Notes: generated by a model not told the origin, from the letters alone. Counted from the first letter of the stretch, positions 31,416 to 44,667 are shown. The stretch is 64,000 bases of DNA from Pieris napi (GCF_905475465.1 NC_062244.1:6026501-6090500), one strand, 5' to 3'. Numbers and translations: made by a program.

Positions 31416-34400
31416 ATGAGTACGGAAGAGACTCTGTTGAATCTCGACTTCGACAAACCAAGCACAGTTATTACGCCGCCCGATGACGGCGTGGTTTCTC
31501 TCTCGAGTAGTGCTGAAGACATTTGCTTAGTCCCTGAGATTGAATTTGAGGGCACCGTGGATTCTCCGGGTGTCAACCGTGAGTCGCAACCGCTTCTTGG
31601 CGGTCGCGGCGACATAGAAGTATCATTCAACCATTTTCCAGGTAAAAAACTAAAAATCATTTGGAGCAACAAAGATTATTGTATCGTTGATGTTTCTGCA
31701 ATCAAAGGTGCGTTGTTAAATAAACAACGATGACTATCTCTACATGGCACTTAAAGGTCTTCGCTAATGCTTATGTGGCTTCGAGAATAAGTTAAAAACT
31801 GATTATAATTAAACCCGACAATCACGAAAGAACCCAATGTTACATTACCTTGACACAAAATACAATTTTTCTGTTCATAAATTAAGTTTGAAATAAATTT
31901 GATTTGATTAAATTAGTGTCTACTATTTTTTGTTAAGAACATGCAAACATCAACTTAGTAATGAGTAATATTAAGAAACATACCTAATTCAGTTAGTTCA
32001 GAATTGTGTGAATGTAGGCACAAGACATTCTGTCAATTTTCAGTGAACTGTAACAGCTGTGGTGTTTCAGGATTCTTTTTTTATAATTTAAAGTCATTAT
32101 CATTGTTATGGAGTTTCCATTTCTATGCAGTAAGTGTTAATAAATGTTTTATCATGTATTTTATTATTACCAGTAGTTAATATATAAACATGATATAGAA
32201 ACATGCTCCCATATGGTAAAAACAGCATGTGTTTAATTTTAATAAAAGTATTAAGATGTGATAAAATTTATTTTTCACTGATGGTCATTCCACATACTAA
32301 GACTTATGAACTGTGACAGAATACTAATTTTAAATATTATTTGTGTAATTTATTGTATACTATTTAAACAAGTTTGTATGCAAATTAGATTTATATACCA
32401 GATACCTTTAGTAGGTTAATGTTATTGGTGTAATCTCATGAGAAATCAAATTTTTATATTATTTAATAGATAACTTTAGAATACATGAAGTTTCTGTAAG
32501 TTATCTCCAGGTTTAACATATTAAACTAATCAACTTTAGAATTCAAAATTATTCATTAATAATTCATTCAAGCAAGTATTATAAATTTAAATACACAGTA
32601 GTTGTCTAATGAAAACAACTCAAATTTCAATAGTATTTCTTAATAAACTCCGGACTTATAAATAAATGGGTAATGTAATAGATTACCAATTTAAATTGTT
32701 TATTTAATTCTAAATAACAATTCATGTCTTGCCTTGCTTAAATTGTTACAAATAACCTTGAATCTTTGTAAAAGTTCATTACTTCAATTAGGTATTGCTA
32801 ATAATTAATAAATAATTTTTGTAGGTCAAATGTTAGGTGTTATCAGTGTTAATCACGTCTCCATACAATTCTTAAGTGAAATAATTTTTCCTATATGTTA
32901 CCAACACAGTCATGGTTGTTAAGCATTCTAGTCTATTAGCTAATGATTTTTGTTAAAAATATAAATCTATTTGTTTAATAGCTCTGAAACAATATACAAC
33001 ATATACATAGGCTCTAACAAACTACAACAAGAAGAAATTACTACATATTATGTTTTATATGATCCACAGATAAATAAGATTTGAATGTAACAAACATTTT
33101 TTGCAGTAAGAAATAAACAATGAAACTTAAATATATGAATAGAAATTACAATTTGAGAAAAATATATATTTCTTTTTAAAAAAAAATTTATAAATATTTA
33201 TTTTCTTTTTAAATTATGACCGTGTTGAGGTTCATGTGCGAGGTCAAGGGAAAACTTTCAAATCAGTTCATTTTGATTCAAGAAATGAAATAACCAACTT
33301 TATAAGATGAATTTAATGATGTGCTCAAAATTATTCAATATTTATATTAAATAGCAGAAGAATTTTCTTTAATAGAAAAAAAAATTAAGTTTATAAGGTA
33401 CTAGCTACCTTACATAAATATATTTTAGATAAATCAACCGATAACGATAACTTTAATCCGGTTAAAAAGGTTTTTTTTTCTTTAAATCAACCGAGTTAAA
33501 ATTTTAATTTTTGTCAGGTTGGAAATAAGCTTTTTAAATATTATTTTTTTTTTCCTATCGACGAAGATATACTTAAGACTTTGAATGTAGCTGTTATAAT
33601 TGAAATTAAATTTGGTAACAAATAAAGCCCGAAGGTTTATTTTATATTATGTTATTGGAAGTTGATATCCTCAGGCCAAATAAGCAGGTCGTGCAGCGGT
33701 TGCGTGTGTGGTTTAAGGCTTAATCCGAAAGTCATCAGTTTACATGTCTAGCGGTTATTCAATATTACGTTAATTTAAGACAACTTAAATATCCAATTTC
33801 CATAATCCCTGAGGATTTTATTTTTATCATCTTTAAATATGGTTAATATTTTGAGATTAATATAAGCTTCTGTTCACGTAACGTAACGTAGGTTACGTTC
33901 AAAAAGTATAATTTCGTTGATTTAGTTTTATTTTTGGCCCTAAAAATTAAGCACTTGTTTAAAAAAAACTTAACAACAATCTTATTATGGTCCCATTTTT
34001 ATGAATTTATGTTTGGACCATTGTGTGACACACACCTACCAATGATACCAATTATGATATTCCTCATGGTGCTATTTTTATCGAATCTTGATAAGCAGTA
34101 CATAAGTTATTCACATGAAAGTTATATATATGTATCCTGTGCATCTACAACACATTTCTTCCTATTTCAATAACCTGAGTCACCCCATACTTAGCAATTG
34201 GGCACCTGAATACAAACATAAGTTTACTGTTACCGTAGCTTGATTTCTCTCAAACGCTTGTTCTCAAGAGAAAATCGAGCGTAAAATGTCATTTCTAATG
34301 GAAAGTAGACTTACGGTCTTATTCATAAACACATTGTAAACCTCGATTTGTTGACGAATGCTTATGAATAAGGAGTTTTTTATGTTTTTTTTTTTTAATA

Positions 34401-35078
34401 TTTAAGAAACATGGTTAAATAACTACAGAATAGACTGAAAAGTGTCCCACACTAGTTCGAAATTCGTATTTTTGCTTTCATTTTCATGTGTTTCATTGAA
34501 ACATTATTTTCGCGAAATCTTAAAACGGTAAGATATAACGCAGAAAGGAATAACAAACATATCGTCATGTGGGATTCGTAATGTGCGTCATCAGTTTCGA
34601 TTAATTTACATAGCCATCTTGCGATACCTCGTTAAAGATGAAAATATGCCCGATTGTGTATAATATATAGATTCATTTCTCAAAATTTTGTAGGAAATAA
34701 AGTAGATAAATATATAATTATAAAAAAATCTCGTCGTTTAGAAACAACATTCTTCATTCTCAATGACATGACGTTATAATCTACGGTTAACAATAGACTA
34801 AAGTGCTGACAACAGATAGAATGCTATAATGATATTAAAAAATGTTTTTTTTTTACAGATGACCCTCAATTTAGCGAATTAGTATGGCAAGCCGAGGTAG
34901 CCATCGACAATGGAATATTCCCAGAGAGGATATATCAAGGTTCCAGCGGGTCGTACTTTGTCAAAAATCCTGGAGGAGTGAGTTTAAACTTTTATGGTTT
35001 CTTATAATTCCTAGAGTATTGATTGTTCAATCCATACATTTACATCCTACGCTTAATATGCTGTTGCTTACTTAATAT

Positions 35079-35113
<35 letters not shown>

Positions 35114-38100
35114 TAACAACACTAATATGTAACTTTTGTTCTAATTTAAACTCCGACTGATTTGCAAAAGAGATTTGCTGTGGTAGTCAGACACATTTAT
35201 ATAATTAATATTTAATTTTGTTTTGGTCATCATTATTCTTGTAATGAATTAATAATACATAATTGAGCAATGAATTAATTATAACAGAATCATACATAAC
35301 TACTATTTACTACAGTATACTAGCTTTTAAAATTTAAATTTCATAACAAGCAAATTATCAACTTGAAATGTTATCTACTAAACAAGTATTGGGCCAAGGA
35401 AACGAATAATTGAATACTATTTAGCTTTACAAGCCGGCTTCGTGTACACAGGCACAGGTCTGGGCAAAAGTTGGCGATTCAAATTTTTTCCCTCACACTA
35501 CACTCACCTATTTGCCTGTAATGTCAACAAAATGCTCAGTGGATCAGAAACATAAGACTTAGTAGTTAGTACCTACATAGATTTATTTTGTATGCATTAT
35601 GCATACGACGTAATACGCACATTCTAATTACTGCCTCCCACGGGGTTTTATCTTAATATAAGTAGTTTTAACATTTCGCCTCTAGTTCTCGCAAAGATTT
35701 GCACTAGCTGATCCGGCAAACGTCGTTTTGCCATGTATATCATTTATAATAACAAATAGGGTTTGATCGTAGAGGGGTGAAAATTAGAAAGAATAATTTT
35801 TTTTATGTAAAAATTAAAAATTAAAAATTTGGGGTACCCTTAACATTTAGAGGGATGAAAAATAGATGTTGTCCGATTCTCAGTTATACCCAATATGCAC
35901 ACAAAAATTTATGAGAATTGGTCAAGCCGTTTCGGAGGAGTTTAACCACAAACACCGCGACACGAGAATTTTTTATATTAGATTTTACGCAAAATTTAAG
36001 CAGGCCATTGATATTTTGTAAAAGTCATTATTTGCTTGTTTGAGATATTCCTTGCCCGAAACATAGCTTTCTGCTTTTAAAAATTCAAACTATATTATTA
36101 TATGTAGTTTGATAAATGAAAAGCAAATATTATAATTACTTTGCGGGGTTAAGGAATCTTGGAGATTGGATTCCTTATTTGGTGTAAAGGAGACAGCGTA
36201 AGAGTGAACCATTTTTCATTTAAAAAATATAAAAAGCATGTTTCCGCCCGGGATCGAACCGGGGACCTTGTGCGTGTGAAGCACACGTGATAACCGCTAC
36301 ACTACGGAAACGATAGACGGCCTTCTGAAAACCTGTTACATTAAGTATTTTTAATGTTTAAAATTACCAATGTTAGAAGTTAATAATTAATTATTATCTA
36401 TGACTTCCAATGCTAGTTTTTGTCAAGAATTAAATCCGGCGTTCATGACATTGTGGGTAACGAAGGCTGAGGCGTTATTGCGAAATAAAAAATAATTCGG
36501 AATTTATATTTCACTAGTGGACCCGACAGACGTTGTCCTGCATGATATTTCAAGCAATTAGTAAAGCAAAGTATGAAAGTACCGACTGCAGCGCCATCTG
36601 GCGGGCTGATTTTTGAATCTAAACCATTCCCAGATCCCCTTGAACGCACACAAAAAATTTCATCAAAATCGGTCCAGTCGTTTGAGAGAAGTTCAGTGAC
36701 ATACACACTCACAGAAGAATTATATATATAAAGAAGATATGCTCTATCTTATTAATAAGATATCATTTTTTTATCAGGCTTTATAAAACTTATAGGCGTA
36801 AATTATTTTTCTATAATAAAATACATTTTAGCAGTTAACAGTCGATTATAATGTTGATTGAGATACTCAAAAAAAAAAAAATTAAATTTAACAAAATTTC
36901 AGAAAATAATCGGCGTGTTCAAACCGAAAGATGAAGAGCCATATGGAAGACTGAATCCCAAATGGACCAAATGGATGCACAAGTTATGCTGTCCGTGCTG
37001 TTTTGGAAGGTCATGCCTTATCCCCAATCAAGGGTACCTTTCAGAGGCTGGGGCAAGCCTTGTGGATTCCAAGATCGGTCTCAAGATCGTGCCTAAGACT
37101 AGGGTGAGTAAAATTAATTGTTCTTTACATGAACACATCTGCATTACAGTTTGGAGTTAAATAATGCTTTTGTATATCCCGTAAATCAATGACAACATTC
37201 ACAGTTAGTTTTTATTTTTAGTTAAATTGAATGCATGGTCAACAATAGATATGCATGGTCAAAAAGCCAAGAATGCTGAAAAGCACTTAAAACGTCGAGT
37301 TATGGATATAATAATAATCCAGTGTCGCTTTCTGGGTCTTGGGCTCAAATTGTATCAGTTTTTTTGATGATTTTTAGTCTGACACATGTCGATTTTTCAT
37401 ATGAGACATGCTGGTTTCATTACAATGTTTGCCTTCTCCGTACGAGGGTGTCAGAGCACTTAGACTGAAGGTTAATTGTTGCCCGGGCATCGAACCCACG
37501 ACCCTCAGGGCGGAAAGTCGCTCGTTGAGTTATGTAAATATTCACCTTTACTTCCTTTCAAGAAGAAGATCGTCAAACCTTTTCAGACCGATATGACATA
37601 TCGTTAGATAAATGTTGGTGAAGCGCAGCCACTTAGCCGAGCGTGCAAGCTTATACTTTGTAATGCTTAACTAAGTAAATTGTGTAAAAGTGTTATCATA
37701 CTTTGAATTCATAATGAGAGAGGTCAATGAAAGATATCTTAATAAGTTAGCATTGAACTAATATAGTCTCGTTAGCAATATCACATTGTGTTCGTCACAT
37801 TTATATCTGGAATTCTAAGTAATCCAGAAAATTATATAATACTAGCGAATCCGACGTTGCCCTGCTTTTACTTTAAAAAAAACATGTCATTGAAATTCTA
37901 AACCATACTTGAATACACACATTTTGTTTATCAAAATCGGTCCAGCCGTTAGTTACAAATACACAGAAGAGTTATATATAAAGACTAGCTGACCTGGCAA
38001 ACGTAGTTTTGCCATGTATATCATTTATAATAAAAAATAGGGGTTGATCGTAGAGGGGTAAAAATTAGGGGTTGTATGTAGTTTTTAATGCTGTATCATA

Positions 38101-41100
38101 AAAAAATTATCTAAAAATTATAATTTAGGGGAGGACTACCCTTAACATTTAGGGGTATGAAAAATAGATGTTGTCCGATTCTAGGACATACCTAATATGC
38201 ACACAAAATTTCATGAGAATCGGTCATGCCGTTTCGGAGGAGTTTAACTACAAACACCGCGACACGAGAATTTTATATATTAGATATGTGTTGTGTGTTT
38301 TTTTGTCTTTACGTACAATAAGTTCGTTACTCTTTATTACATATATTATCTTTTCGGTATAGTCTTTCAAAAGTCAAAATCATTTAATCATATAGGTAAC
38401 ACAATGTACACTTATGAACGTCAAAAGTATTAATAAACTTGGCTTGACGGTGGAATTTTTATAAATTATACTTTATTTAAACATATTTTATATGGATATA
38501 TCGTTTTAATGTGTGTATTGGGTGTAGTTTAGTTTTTGTTTGTGGGCAACAGACCCTACTTATATTGAATTCTAAAAGATTTCTTAGCCTTATAACTAGC
38601 CGTTTCCCGCCCGCTGTGCTGGGCGAAATAAATAAAATTTTATGTTTCATTAATATTATTTTTTCATATTTTCTTTTTAATTTCCCGCTAAGAAAATAGA
38701 AAATTTTCGAAAATCGAGTTTTTAACAGATGTTGACGTTTTGAGGTCCTAGGAAGCCTCCCCGAATGTTTCCGCGGTGAAGTCCGAATGTATAAATTTTC
38801 ATAAAAGTAAAACAGCAATAAAAAAATGAAGGAACGTTAGAATTAAATCAAAAATCAATAGCCATAAACCATCTACGAAAAATTTCGCATCGAATGGTGG
38901 TAGTTTCATGTCGATACGATCAGTGGTTTAGGCGTGATTGAGCCTCAAACGAAGACCATTTTCATTATATATATATATAGATTATAATATAATTAAACTA
39001 AAATTAAACTATAAATATCTACACATCCTTATACGCTGAAAAGACCTATGTTCGAGAATTTTTAATTAAAATTAATGCAAAATATATTTTATCAATTACA
39101 GATGGTGAAATTAGTATCAGAAACCTTCAATTATCTGCGAATCGACCGCGAGAGATCGCGACTGAAGCGTGCTATCACAGAGCAGTTCCCTAATCTACGA
39201 TTTAATAGAATGGGTCTTCCACCAAAGGTATATTGCTCCTTTGGGGCGAAAATATTGTTTTATTCATAGGTTCTTTCCACGGAAACCAAACATGGGACCA
39301 CTGAATAAATTACGATGTGACATATGGGTTGTAAGACAAGAATGGCGAAAAAGAAAATTTATTTATATGAGTGATTATTTAGATTTTTTATGGAACTATT
39401 TCACGTTTGTCCCCACGAGCTTATTTTACAATTACCATTAATAAACCCAAAGCTTTATATGTGCTAGTAATTTATATCGCGTTATGTTATAGTTAATTTT
39501 ACTCCACACGTTTAAAAGAATAAAATCAATGTGAGAATTATTGAAATACTAATCAACCACTATTACGATACGATTATAGATCAGGGGTCTCCAAACTTTC
39601 CAGCCTTAGGGCCATACTGATAACTCCAGTAAGTTCCGAGAGCCAAAACCATATGTCATTATGCTTTTTATAATTTATTTTTATCACAAAAACAATAACA
39701 ATAAGTCTACAACAATGTTATGAGTAGTTAACCCATGACCATATCAATGTAGATGTCATATTAATAATTATTCAACATAAAATTAGAATACTTCAGTAAA
39801 CTAAATTTAATTTGCTATAAAAAATATGTTCTCTAAAAGGAGTTTTCATGTATGCTAGCTCTCCGCGGGCCGGACAAAATCTGTCCGTGGGCCAGATGTG
39901 GCCCTCGGGCCGTAGTTTGGAGACCCCTGTTATAGATACATAAAATAGTTTTTGTTATTCAAATGCTCACTTCTGAAAATATTTATTGGCTTGACCGCTA
40001 ATTTACTGATTTATACAACTTATTACGATAATAGTTAAAAAGAATTAATGAGTTTTAAAATTAAAACGGTACTAGTAAAATTAATACTGACTTAATTTTT
40101 TTGGGTCTAAGGCATCCCGGTTTCCTCACGATGTTTTCCTTCGCCGTACGAAAGAGTGTTAATGATCTTTAAATTTCTTCTGTACAAACAATACCTGTCT
40201 AGTGTCCACATCGTATCCCTAACTTTAATAATACCTACTAACTGACGTGAGACTGATCTTAAATTAAATCATAATGATTCATGTGCACTTTTTATTATAA
40301 ATTTTTTTTCATGTAACCTTTATTAGTTTAGTTTGTTTTTTGTTCCTTTTTAGTTTCTTTTTCTGAACAACTATATGTAATACATGTATTTTTGCACTTC
40401 TTGCCTACCTTATGTAATTGTAATACTTTATTTTTTTTCTTTTCTCACAGTGGTTGCCTGGAAGAGATCGCTCGTAAGCGACAAGGCCGCCAGTTGCTCT
40501 CCTTTTTATTTAATTATGTAAATTGTACTATATTAATGTATATGCAATGAAGTGTTAGAAACTCCTTTGGTGCAAAACCAGGGTCCGACCTCAGAGATAC
40601 GATTTACACACTAAATCCCAGAATACTGCAATCAAAACGCGATTTGTAAATCACATGGTTATATTAAATCGTCATCTTGTAAGATTTTGCCTTTTATATG
40701 TATTAATTCTTATCAAATCCATATTTTATACTTTTTAAAACATAGATAAATATCGCCTATCTTTAATCTTCAGGTGGGGTCATTCCAGTTATTCGTAGAA
40801 GGATTTAAGGATGCGGACTATTGGCTGCGACGGTTTGAGCAGGACCCACCGCAAGAGCATGTTATGAAGAAGTTAGTGTTTTTTTAAATATATTTCTTTA
40901 AAAAACACAGTCCTCTAGGAAACAACAACTATGAAAACATATTTTAATTTTAAACCCATATATATGATCTGATGAGATATGCCATGGTCATCTCATTGGT
41001 TACATTCTCTGGCCTTCTCGACTCTCGTTCGTTAATTTGTATTAAATATTTCTGGCTATTTTAATATTTAAAGGACACAACGTCCCGGCTTCATACGTAA

Positions 41101-44100
41101 TGCAATAGAATGAACTGATTCTTTAATATTGGCTTTTTAAACCGGTGATAAGGGAGCATTCAAGTATTACATCACGCAATTTTTGGAGAATTTTGAAACA
41201 AGAGGATATCCCCCCCCCCCCCCAAATTCGTTACGTAATACTTGAACGCTCCTAAAGACGTTATGGAGACCGGATAAATAACATGTAAACTTTTTTGAAA
41301 TTGTATTTTTTTATTGCTACACAATATATGTAACTGGCAAGTCACATGTTCCTGCAATACTACATAAAACATATTGTTTTATGTATTCACTTTATGTCAA
41401 TAATCTTCACATTCCTAAGGTCCCTATTCCATTATGTATCTTAAATAACAATCTCGAGCGCTGTCAAATATGTCAAACTTACAATAAATGGTTTGACAGT
41501 TTGAAACTAGATATTGTTCTAGAATACATGCCTAAGTTACCAGTGTATCGTTTTCGGTTCATGGGCAAGATAAAAGCGTAGATGTTATTTAAGTATCGTA
41601 CATTACATACTTGAAGTGCCAATACATGTGCAATTTTAGATTTCAGTTACAATTCGAGCGCCTTGTCGTCCTGGATTACATAATTCGTAACACGGATCGC
41701 GGGAATGACAATTGGTTGATCAAATATGTGGCGCCATCTAACCGGACTGAGCAGGATATGACGGAACCTTCTGTACGTACTAAATATATTGGTTTTTCTT
41801 TCGGCCTTGGTTTAGCGTGCTTTTAGTAACTGTAGGAATAAGTTATTTGTTTAAAAACGCCTAATCTGATGCGATGACGTATAAAGATTATAATTTCAAT
41901 ATGATTAACTAAAGATAAAACAAAATTAATATATTAAAAGCTAAATTTTTAATGTTAAAGCTTAAGTTAAAGGAAAATAATAATATTTAAATGAATTAAA
42001 TGTAAGAATATTAGAAAAATAAGTTTTAAAGTCAGATGCCTTTTACCAATTTATCGAAGCAACGATTAATAGATATTAATAAATAATAATATCAATGTTA
42101 TATGTTTTTGTTTTTAATTTATGTTATTATTATCAATTACTTTAGATGTCATGTGTAATGGTGCAACCATACAAACGTTGTAAAAAAAAATGGCCATTAA
42201 AAAGAGTGGCGCAGAGTTTATTGCCAGTTCTTCTCTTCTGTTCTACGCCCTTGATTTGAGAACTGGCACTAAATGTAAAGTTATGAGCATTTCATATACA
42301 TTTCTATTTTTGGAGTTCATAAGTGTACATTGTGTTACCTATATGATTAAATGATTTTTGACTTTAATATTTTTAGGAATGGAGTGGGGGTGGCATAGAC
42401 GTCCGTATAGCTGCCATAGACAACGGTCTAGCATTTCCATTCAAGCACCCGGACTCGTGGCGGGCCTATCCCTATCACTGGGCGTGGCTACCGCAGGCCA
42501 AGAGGCCTTTTAGTACTGAGACCAAGTTAGTAAAGAATTTAATTGTTTATGATTAATTATCTGGATTGATTTATTAAATTTTGTTTAGATTTAACGTTTA
42601 CAATAGACTGTTAAGAAAACATGAAGCAAACATTGGAATAAGAAAACGTTATTAAGAATAGTCCATACTACTATTTTTTTTTTTTTTTTTTCATAAAATA
42701 TTTTCAGTATTAATATTTTTTTAATTGTGCCTAAACGATGTTTTTGGGATATTTATTTTAAGATAAGGCACACAAATTTTGAAAATATCATATTCACCTA
42801 TTATTTTACTAAAACAAAATTTCATAAATTTTATATGATCTTTTGTTGCCACATATATATTGGTGGTCGGACTTGAATTCGTGTATGCGGTGATGTTAGT
42901 AGTTTCGACTATGTATTTGCGTGTTGTTCCCACGAGAATGTAAGTGCTTGCTCCTATTTCACCATGCCCCCTGCTGATAGAGGACAACCTTTGTTTTTAA
43001 TTTATTTCATTATTATTTATTACTTAGATGTCATGTGGAATATGGTGTAATGGTTGCAGCTTCTTACAAACGTTGTGTAAAGCTTCATGAATAATGCTTA
43101 AAAAAACATTTGTTATTATAAAAAAATCTCTAAAACTTAATTGATTTTTTTTAATGTTTGCAGAGAGTTGGTGTTGCCATTGCTGTCTGACATGAACTTC
43201 GTTCAGGAACTTTGTGATGAATTAAATATACTTTTCAAGGTTGGTTACATAAAAATGCTTAGTTATTTGAAATTCTTTAACACATATATAATACTCCAAA
43301 GATAGAATTTATTTATATTTTGTAAGACGTTTATTACGTTATAAAAACAAAACATTAAATGTATCGATTTGTCCCAAAAGATGAAATAAAATGCTTGGGT
43401 GTCTTGGGTTCGGCGGAAGAGTAATTGTTTCGAGATAATTGAAAATTAACGCGATTCATATATCCTTTTTTATAATAATAATTATATGTATTATATATCT
43501 TTCACTTCTTGCTTACCTTATCTAATTTAATTTTTTTTCTTAGTGGATGCCTGGAAGAGATCGCTCGAAAGCGATATGGCTGCCAGTTTTTCCTCGTTTT
43601 CATTTAATTATGTTCAATTTTTATTATATTAATGCAACGAAGTGTTACTAAATTTGACATAGAAGGCTAATTACTAATCAGCAGCATTAAAGTATATGCT
43701 ACGTCCCATTGCGGGATTATGGGGCATGCATTTATGTCTGTCCGTTTTTCAGCAAGACAAAGGCTTCGACAAGCGCCTCTTCGAACGGCAGATGTCAGTG
43801 ATGCGAGGTCAAGTACTGAACTTGACTCAGGCCTTGAAAGACAACAAGAGTCCCGTACAGCTCGTACAAATGCCGGCCGTCATTGTTGAGAGGTAAATTC
43901 TACTAATTCCAGGTATAAACCTTTTTTTAAAATAAAATGTTTTGCGTTTTTTTACACGCTTTATATTAGCTTCACCTGTATGTATGTATGTAACCGACTC
44001 CTTCGGACTCGATTTTTACGCACTTTAAACGGACAGATTTTATTCAAATATTGCGCACCTGTCAAAGATCGATGACAATGCAATAATCCGAAAAAATTTA

Positions 44101-44667
44101 ATAAAAAAAATGTAACTAAAAAATAAATAATAGTTAAAAAAACTAAGAAGTGAAAAATAATTCCTAATTTATTGTTCATTACCATTTTCAGCCTAAGTTA
44201 GGAATTATTACTGTTAGTGATGAAAAGGGACGTAATTATCACTCGCCGTAAATACAATTTTAATGTGAACCACCGCACTTAATAAAATGTGATGCATTCA
44301 CTAACAAATGCAATGTATGAATAGACTCAGATGTTCAGACTCGTATTGAAATTGAAAAATGTGCCCGGTATAAATTAATCAGAGTATAGATTGATATGAA
44401 AATGAAAAATATTTGTCATCTTATAATATTCACCAATTGTGGTTATAAATTTAAAATATTTATATTGAGATTTTATATTTTATTTATATAGAGAAAAAAT
44501 TTCGTTTATTTGCTCAAAAGCACTCGAAATTATGTATTGTAATAAGTTCGCGTTTGTACCCGTTGTTTTTTTTTTTCAGATCTAAGAGTGGCACGACCCA
44601 ATCTCGTTTCTTCGACTCGTTCCAACAACGCTTCCAGCAGAAATCACCATTCTTCTCTTGGTGGTGA
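31416..44667 (+). CDS. PI4K2A: Phosphatidylinositol 4-kinase type II (451 aa, ten coding exons)
   Basis: join(31416..31641, 34859..34977, 36903..37103, 39102..39227, 40774..40871, 41640..41772, 42377..42525, 43164..43239, 43753..43892, 44580..44667); all junctions are GT-AG with matching phases and the total divides by three. The enzyme phosphorylates phosphatidylinositol to PI4P on Golgi and endosomal membranes. Visible marks are an acidic N-terminal part with dileucine sorting motif ESQPLL (56-61), a Gly-rich loop QGSSGSYFV (102-110), ATP-binding Lys122 in GVFKPK, palmitoylation motif CCPCC (144-148), catalytic loop NTDRGNDNW (Asp276), the metal-binding Asp316 in IDNGLAFP, and C-terminus SPFFSWW. 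The length is close to the animal enzyme. Exon 6 must use the AG at 41639 and not the one at 41646 to keep the frame. The introns hold a tRNA gene and many mobile elements. The symbol refers to the animal PI4K2A/B family. Confidence 0.95.
34317..34378. mobile_element. MITE with CTTATTCATAA ends (copy 2)
   Basis: GTCTTATTCATAAACAC at the left and GCTTATGAATAAGGAG at the right form an inverted pair around a 30-base centre. It shares its ends with 20692-20852 and lies in the first intron of the PI 4-kinase gene. Confidence 0.5.
35079..35116 (+). repeat. (ATTT)n microsatellite
   Basis: About nine uninterrupted copies of TATT, in intron 2 of the PI 4-kinase gene. Confidence 0.9.
35704..35982 (-). 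mobile_element. Helitron-like element, family 1
   Basis: Read on the minus strand it starts TCTAATATAAAAAATTCTCG after an A, and ends CGGATCAGCTAG before a T. The subterminal hairpin GGCAAAACGACGTTTGCC lies 12 bases from the end. The length is 279 bp, without a frame. Confidence 0.75.
36240..36311 (-). tRNA. tRNA-Val (anticodon CAC)
   Basis: Read on the minus strand the 72 bases give a full cloverleaf. The acceptor stem GTTTCCG pairs with CGGAAAC. The D arm contains TAGTGTAGCGGTTATCA and the anticodon arm GTGTGCTTCACACGC carries anticodon CAC. The T arm is CCCCGGTTCGATCCCGGG. The B box GGTTCGATCCC is perfect, and a T-run for pol III termination follows within 20 bases. It is antisense inside intron 2 of the PI 4-kinase gene. 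Confidence 0.95.
36514..36737 (-). mobile_element. Helitron-like element, family 2
   Basis: On the minus strand it starts TCTTCTTTATATATATAATT after an A and ends GTCGGGTCCACTAG before a T. The stem GACA-ACGTC-TGTC lies just upstream of the end. It carries ACCGATTTTGATGAAATTTT, a run shared with family 1 copies. Confidence 0.65.
37320..37540 (-). repeat. tRNA-derived SINE, minus strand
   Basis: The B box on the minus strand, GGTTCGATGCC (37486-37496), and the CCGGGCAACAATTAACC block after it match the SINE pattern seen at 1796 and 3569. The tail includes CGCTTTCTGGGTCTTGGGC. A related tail fragment without boxes lies at about 40115-40200 (TTTCCTCACGATGTTTTCCT). Confidence 0.65.
37842..37984 (-). 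mobile_element. Helitron-like element, family 2, abutting the next
   Basis: On the minus strand it starts TCTTTATATATAACTCTTCT and ends GTCGGATTCGCTAG before a T. Its first T is the base that follows the CTAG of the family 1 element at 37985-38284, so the two lie end to end with no spacer. Confidence 0.6.
37985..38284 (-). mobile_element. Helitron-like element, family 1
   Basis: On the minus strand it starts TCTAATATATAAAATTCTCG after an A and ends CCAGGTCAGCTAG before a T. The subterminal hairpin GGCAAAACTACGTTTGCC has one mismatch. It is in intron 3 of the PI 4-kinase gene. Confidence 0.75.
39582..39929. mobile_element. hAT-type MITE with perfect 8-bp duplication
   Basis: The ends CAGGGGTCTCCAAACTTT and GTTTGGAGACCCCTG are inverted repeats of the hAT type. 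The 8-bp direct repeat TTATAGAT flanks it exactly (39574-39581 and 39930-39937). The inside has GGGCCGGACAAAATCTGTCC and no frame. It is in intron 4 of the PI 4-kinase gene. Confidence 0.9.
40400..40560 (+). repeat. Retroelement 3'-end type repeat (copy 1)
   Basis: Contains TGCCTGGAAGAGATCGCTCG then AAGCGACAAGGCCGCCAG, and is followed by an AATTATGTAAATTGTACTAT tail. A diverged copy is at 43500-43640. I recall this block as very common in insect genomes. Confidence 0.55.
41151..41253. mobile_element. MITE with GTTCAAGTATTAC ends (copy 2, short)
   Basis: GGGAGCATTCAAGTATTAC at the left and GTAATACTTGAACGCTCC at the right, with a run of 14 C near 41210-41223. It is an internally deleted relative of 10161-10426, in intron 5 of the PI 4-kinase gene. 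Confidence 0.75.
42110..42360 (+). repeat. Dispersed retroelement 3'-end repeat
   Basis: Contains GATGTCATGTGTAATGG, CAAACGTTGTAA, then AAAGAGTGGCGCAGAGTTTA and a tail ending AAATGATTTTTGACTTTA. The first part recurs near 43025-43080 (GATGTCATGTGGAATATGGT). No frame. Confidence 0.55.
43500..43640 (+). repeat. Retroelement 3'-end type repeat (copy 2)
   Basis: TGCCTGGAAGAGATCGCTCG then AAAGCGATATGGCTGCCAG matches 40400-40560 with scattered changes. It is in intron 8 of the PI 4-kinase gene. Confidence 0.55.
44054..44220. repeat. Dispersed repeat shared with 1428-1570
   Basis: Shares CACCTGTCAAAGATCGATGA and the TTACCATTTTCAGCCTAAGT block with the left part of the window. It is in intron 9 of the PI 4-kinase gene. 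Confidence 0.6.

Noticed and set aside
41647..41772. PI 4-kinase exon 6 starting after the second AG (41646)
   Set aside because: It breaks the frame with exon 5, which ends in phase 2. The AG at 41639 gives KFQLQFERLVVLDY in frame.
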